Positions 63,201 through 64,000 of a stretch of 64,000 bases of DNA are shown here, piece by piece (position 1 is the first letter of the stretch; every line of letters begins with the position of its first letter). The notes beneath the pieces were generated by a model that was not told the DNA's origin, did not search any database, and was given only the letters and a program-made list of their open reading frames with translations. Source of the DNA: an uncultured bacterium (GTDB lineage Bacteria > Planctomycetota > UBA1135 > GCA-002686595); contig CALJGV010000010.1 in NCBI GenBank assembly GCA_938075305.1, positions 1-64,000 on the forward strand. The letters are read 5' to 3'. Made by a program: the position numbers and the translations under genes.

Positions 63201-63528
63201 CGAGGGCAGAGAGCGCGGCTTCAAGGAGGGCGACGACGTGGGGGCAGGTGCCGCGGCGGCGGAAGTCCGCGCATGGGCACCGCGCCGAACCAGGATCTTC
63301 CCAGCGCAGCTCGACCCGGATCGCCTCGCCATCGTCGTCGCAGACGGCCGCGGCACCGCCGGGGTCCACGGTGACGGCGGTGAGGTGAGCTCCCGCGACG
63401 AGGCGCCGTGCGCGCTCGCGCACCCTGGCCGTGGCGTCTCCCCGGAACTGGGCCAGGAAACGCCGGGCCTGGGTCTGGATCTTGGCCCGGTCTGAGGGGC
63501 TGAGGGAGCGGGGGTCGGGGGACGCCAT
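60289..63528 (-). CDS. SWIM zinc-finger SNF2-type ATPase (copy B)
   Basis: A 1079-residue paralogue of copy A with the same layout: SWIM site [14 protein letters not shown] (about 83-97), a diverged beta-rich middle, and the ATPase core with [16 protein letters not shown] (~640), [32 protein letters not shown] and [21 protein letters not shown]. The ATPase halves are clearly similar and the N-terminal halves much less, so the pair arose by an old duplication. A TACACT hexamer seven bases before the ATG suggests leaderless transcription. It begins a minus-strand unit with the permease and possibly copy A. Confidence 0.93.
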   Translation of the reverse strand: [1079 protein letters not shown]

Positions 63529-63535
63529 CGGTCAG

Positions 63536-63541
63536 AGTGTA
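63536..63541 (-). promoter_or_regulatory. candidate -10 (TACACT on the minus strand), leaderless promoter of SNF2 copy B
   Basis: The plus strand reads AGTGTA; the hexamer ends seven bases before the ATG at 63528, so the RNA would start at the start codon. No -35 match is visible. There is no Shine-Dalgarno before this ATG. Confidence 0.42.
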
Positions 63542-63631
63542 GACGGAGGGGGCCCCTGTGCCGCGCGGCGCTCGGGCGCAGCCTCCCAGGTGAGGTTCTC
63601 GTCCGGACCTTCCAGCAACCGCGGGACCTCG

Positions 63632-63660
63632 TTGCCCGCAGATGGGGCCAGCCCTAGACT
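63632..63660 (+). promoter_or_regulatory. candidate promoter of the BMC shell gene (TTGCCC - 17 - TAGACT)
   Basis: TTGCCC (63632-63637) and TAGACT (63655-63660) have the ideal 17-base spacing. The start would be near 63667, leaving a ~68-base leader with AGGAG eight bases before the ATG. It would drive the microcompartment operon entering the window here. Confidence 0.55.
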
Positions 63661-63734
63661 TGCAGGCCGCAATCCACCGCGGGGGCCCAGGGGCCGCCGC
63701 GACCCCATCTTCCGACGAGCCAGGAGCTCCACCC

Positions 63735-64000
63735 ATGGCGAACCCCGCCGCGACCTCGAAGAAGCCGATGGCACTCGGCATGGTCGAAACCAAAGGACTG
63801 GTCGGTGCCATCGAGGCTGCCGACGCCATGGTCAAGGCCGCGATGGTCGACCTCAGCGGACACGAGCGCGTCTCGGCTGGCCTCGTGACGTTCTTCGTCC
63901 AGGGCGAGGTCGGGGCCGTCAAGGCCGCGACCGACGCTGGCGCCGCCGCTGCGCGGCGCGTTGGCGAGCTCGTGAGCGTGCACGTGATCCCGCGCCCGCA
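63735..64000 (+). CDS. bacterial microcompartment shell protein (BMC domain), 3' end outside
   Basis: The 88 codons present encode a single BMC-domain protein of the PduA/CcmK/EutM type, which forms hexagonal shell tiles. The core reads [24 protein letters not shown], then [42 protein letters not shown], almost textbook for the family. The first ~12 residues ([10 protein letters not shown]) are an extra extension. AGGAG at 63722-63726 and a promoter candidate precede it. As the first gene after a strand switch it probably opens a BMC operon. In Planctomycetota such loci usually degrade fucose or rhamnose via aldehydes, but the enzymes are outside the window, so the type is not proven. Confidence 0.96.
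   Translation, partial: MANPAATSKKPMALGMVETKGLVGAIEAADAMVKAAMVDLSGHERVSAGLVTFFVQGEVGAVKAATDAGAAAARRVGELVSVHVIPRP

Overview
The window is GC-rich and carries a Gram-negative-type envelope gene set: lipoprotein N-acyltransferase, RND pumps with a lipoprotein adaptor, two parvulin-like chaperones and a T2SS/T4P-like pseudopilin cluster. It also has the complete rod-shape module mreB-mreC-mreD-PBP2-rodA. A single-domain bacterial microcompartment shell gene starts at the right edge. Pseudopilins fused to LamG-like domains, paired SWIM/SNF2 ATPases and a BMC locus together fit Planctomycetota best (or another PVC lineage), probably one of the high-GC lineages that kept mre/rod and peptidoglycan synthesis. 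This placement is inference from gene content; no rRNA or tRNA gene was seen.

Layout. 1-590: 5' part of a Clp-type AAA+ ATPase (minus). 781-4020: tight set of Ser/Thr kinase, YkgJ-type Cys-cluster protein and TPR metallopeptidase. 4190-4891: radC. 5034-21117: a nine-gene operon-like run for a pseudopilus-type machine: FHA/transmembrane protein, PilM-PilN fusion, PilO-like protein, TPR protein ending in a beta-sandwich, then GspG-, GspH-, giant GspK-, GspJ- and GspI-like (pseudo)pilins. 21260-26949: secreted protein with two CxxC pairs, parvulin-like lipoprotein, scpB and a PpiD/SurA-like protein. 27092-29729 (minus): two-component system. 29988-32372 (minus): O-antigen-ligase/TPR protein; 32552-33160 (plus): small membrane protein. 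33185-35082 (minus): ribH-nusB-ftsY. 35206-43629 (minus): adaptor plus two different RND pump subunits. 43883-45718: lnt. 46134-47261: coiled-coil envelope protein and a small membrane protein behind the best-looking promoter of the window. 47602-55425: mreB, mreC-like, mreD-like, PBP2 with a very large insertion, rodA. 55492-63528 (minus): two SWIM-SNF2 ATPase paralogues on either side of an APC-type amino-acid permease. 63735-64000: BMC shell gene, cut by the window end.

The most unusual region is the pseudopilin cluster. Four of its nine proteins (FHA protein, TPR protein, GspH, GspK) appear to carry lectin-like or carbohydrate-binding-like beta-sandwich domains, and GspK is about five times the normal length. 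I infer a pseudopilus with an enlarged, possibly glycan-binding tip. No secretion ATPase (GspE), GspF or secretin (GspD) is encoded in the window, so the machine must be completed from elsewhere. The FHA domain at the head of the operon and the Ser/Thr kinase about 3 kb upstream suggest possible phospho-control.

Promoter-like -10 hexamers TACACT, TAGACT or TACAAT recur in front of many transcription units. In two cases (kinase at 781, minus-strand ATPase at 63528) the hexamer is so close to the start codon that a leaderless mRNA is likely.
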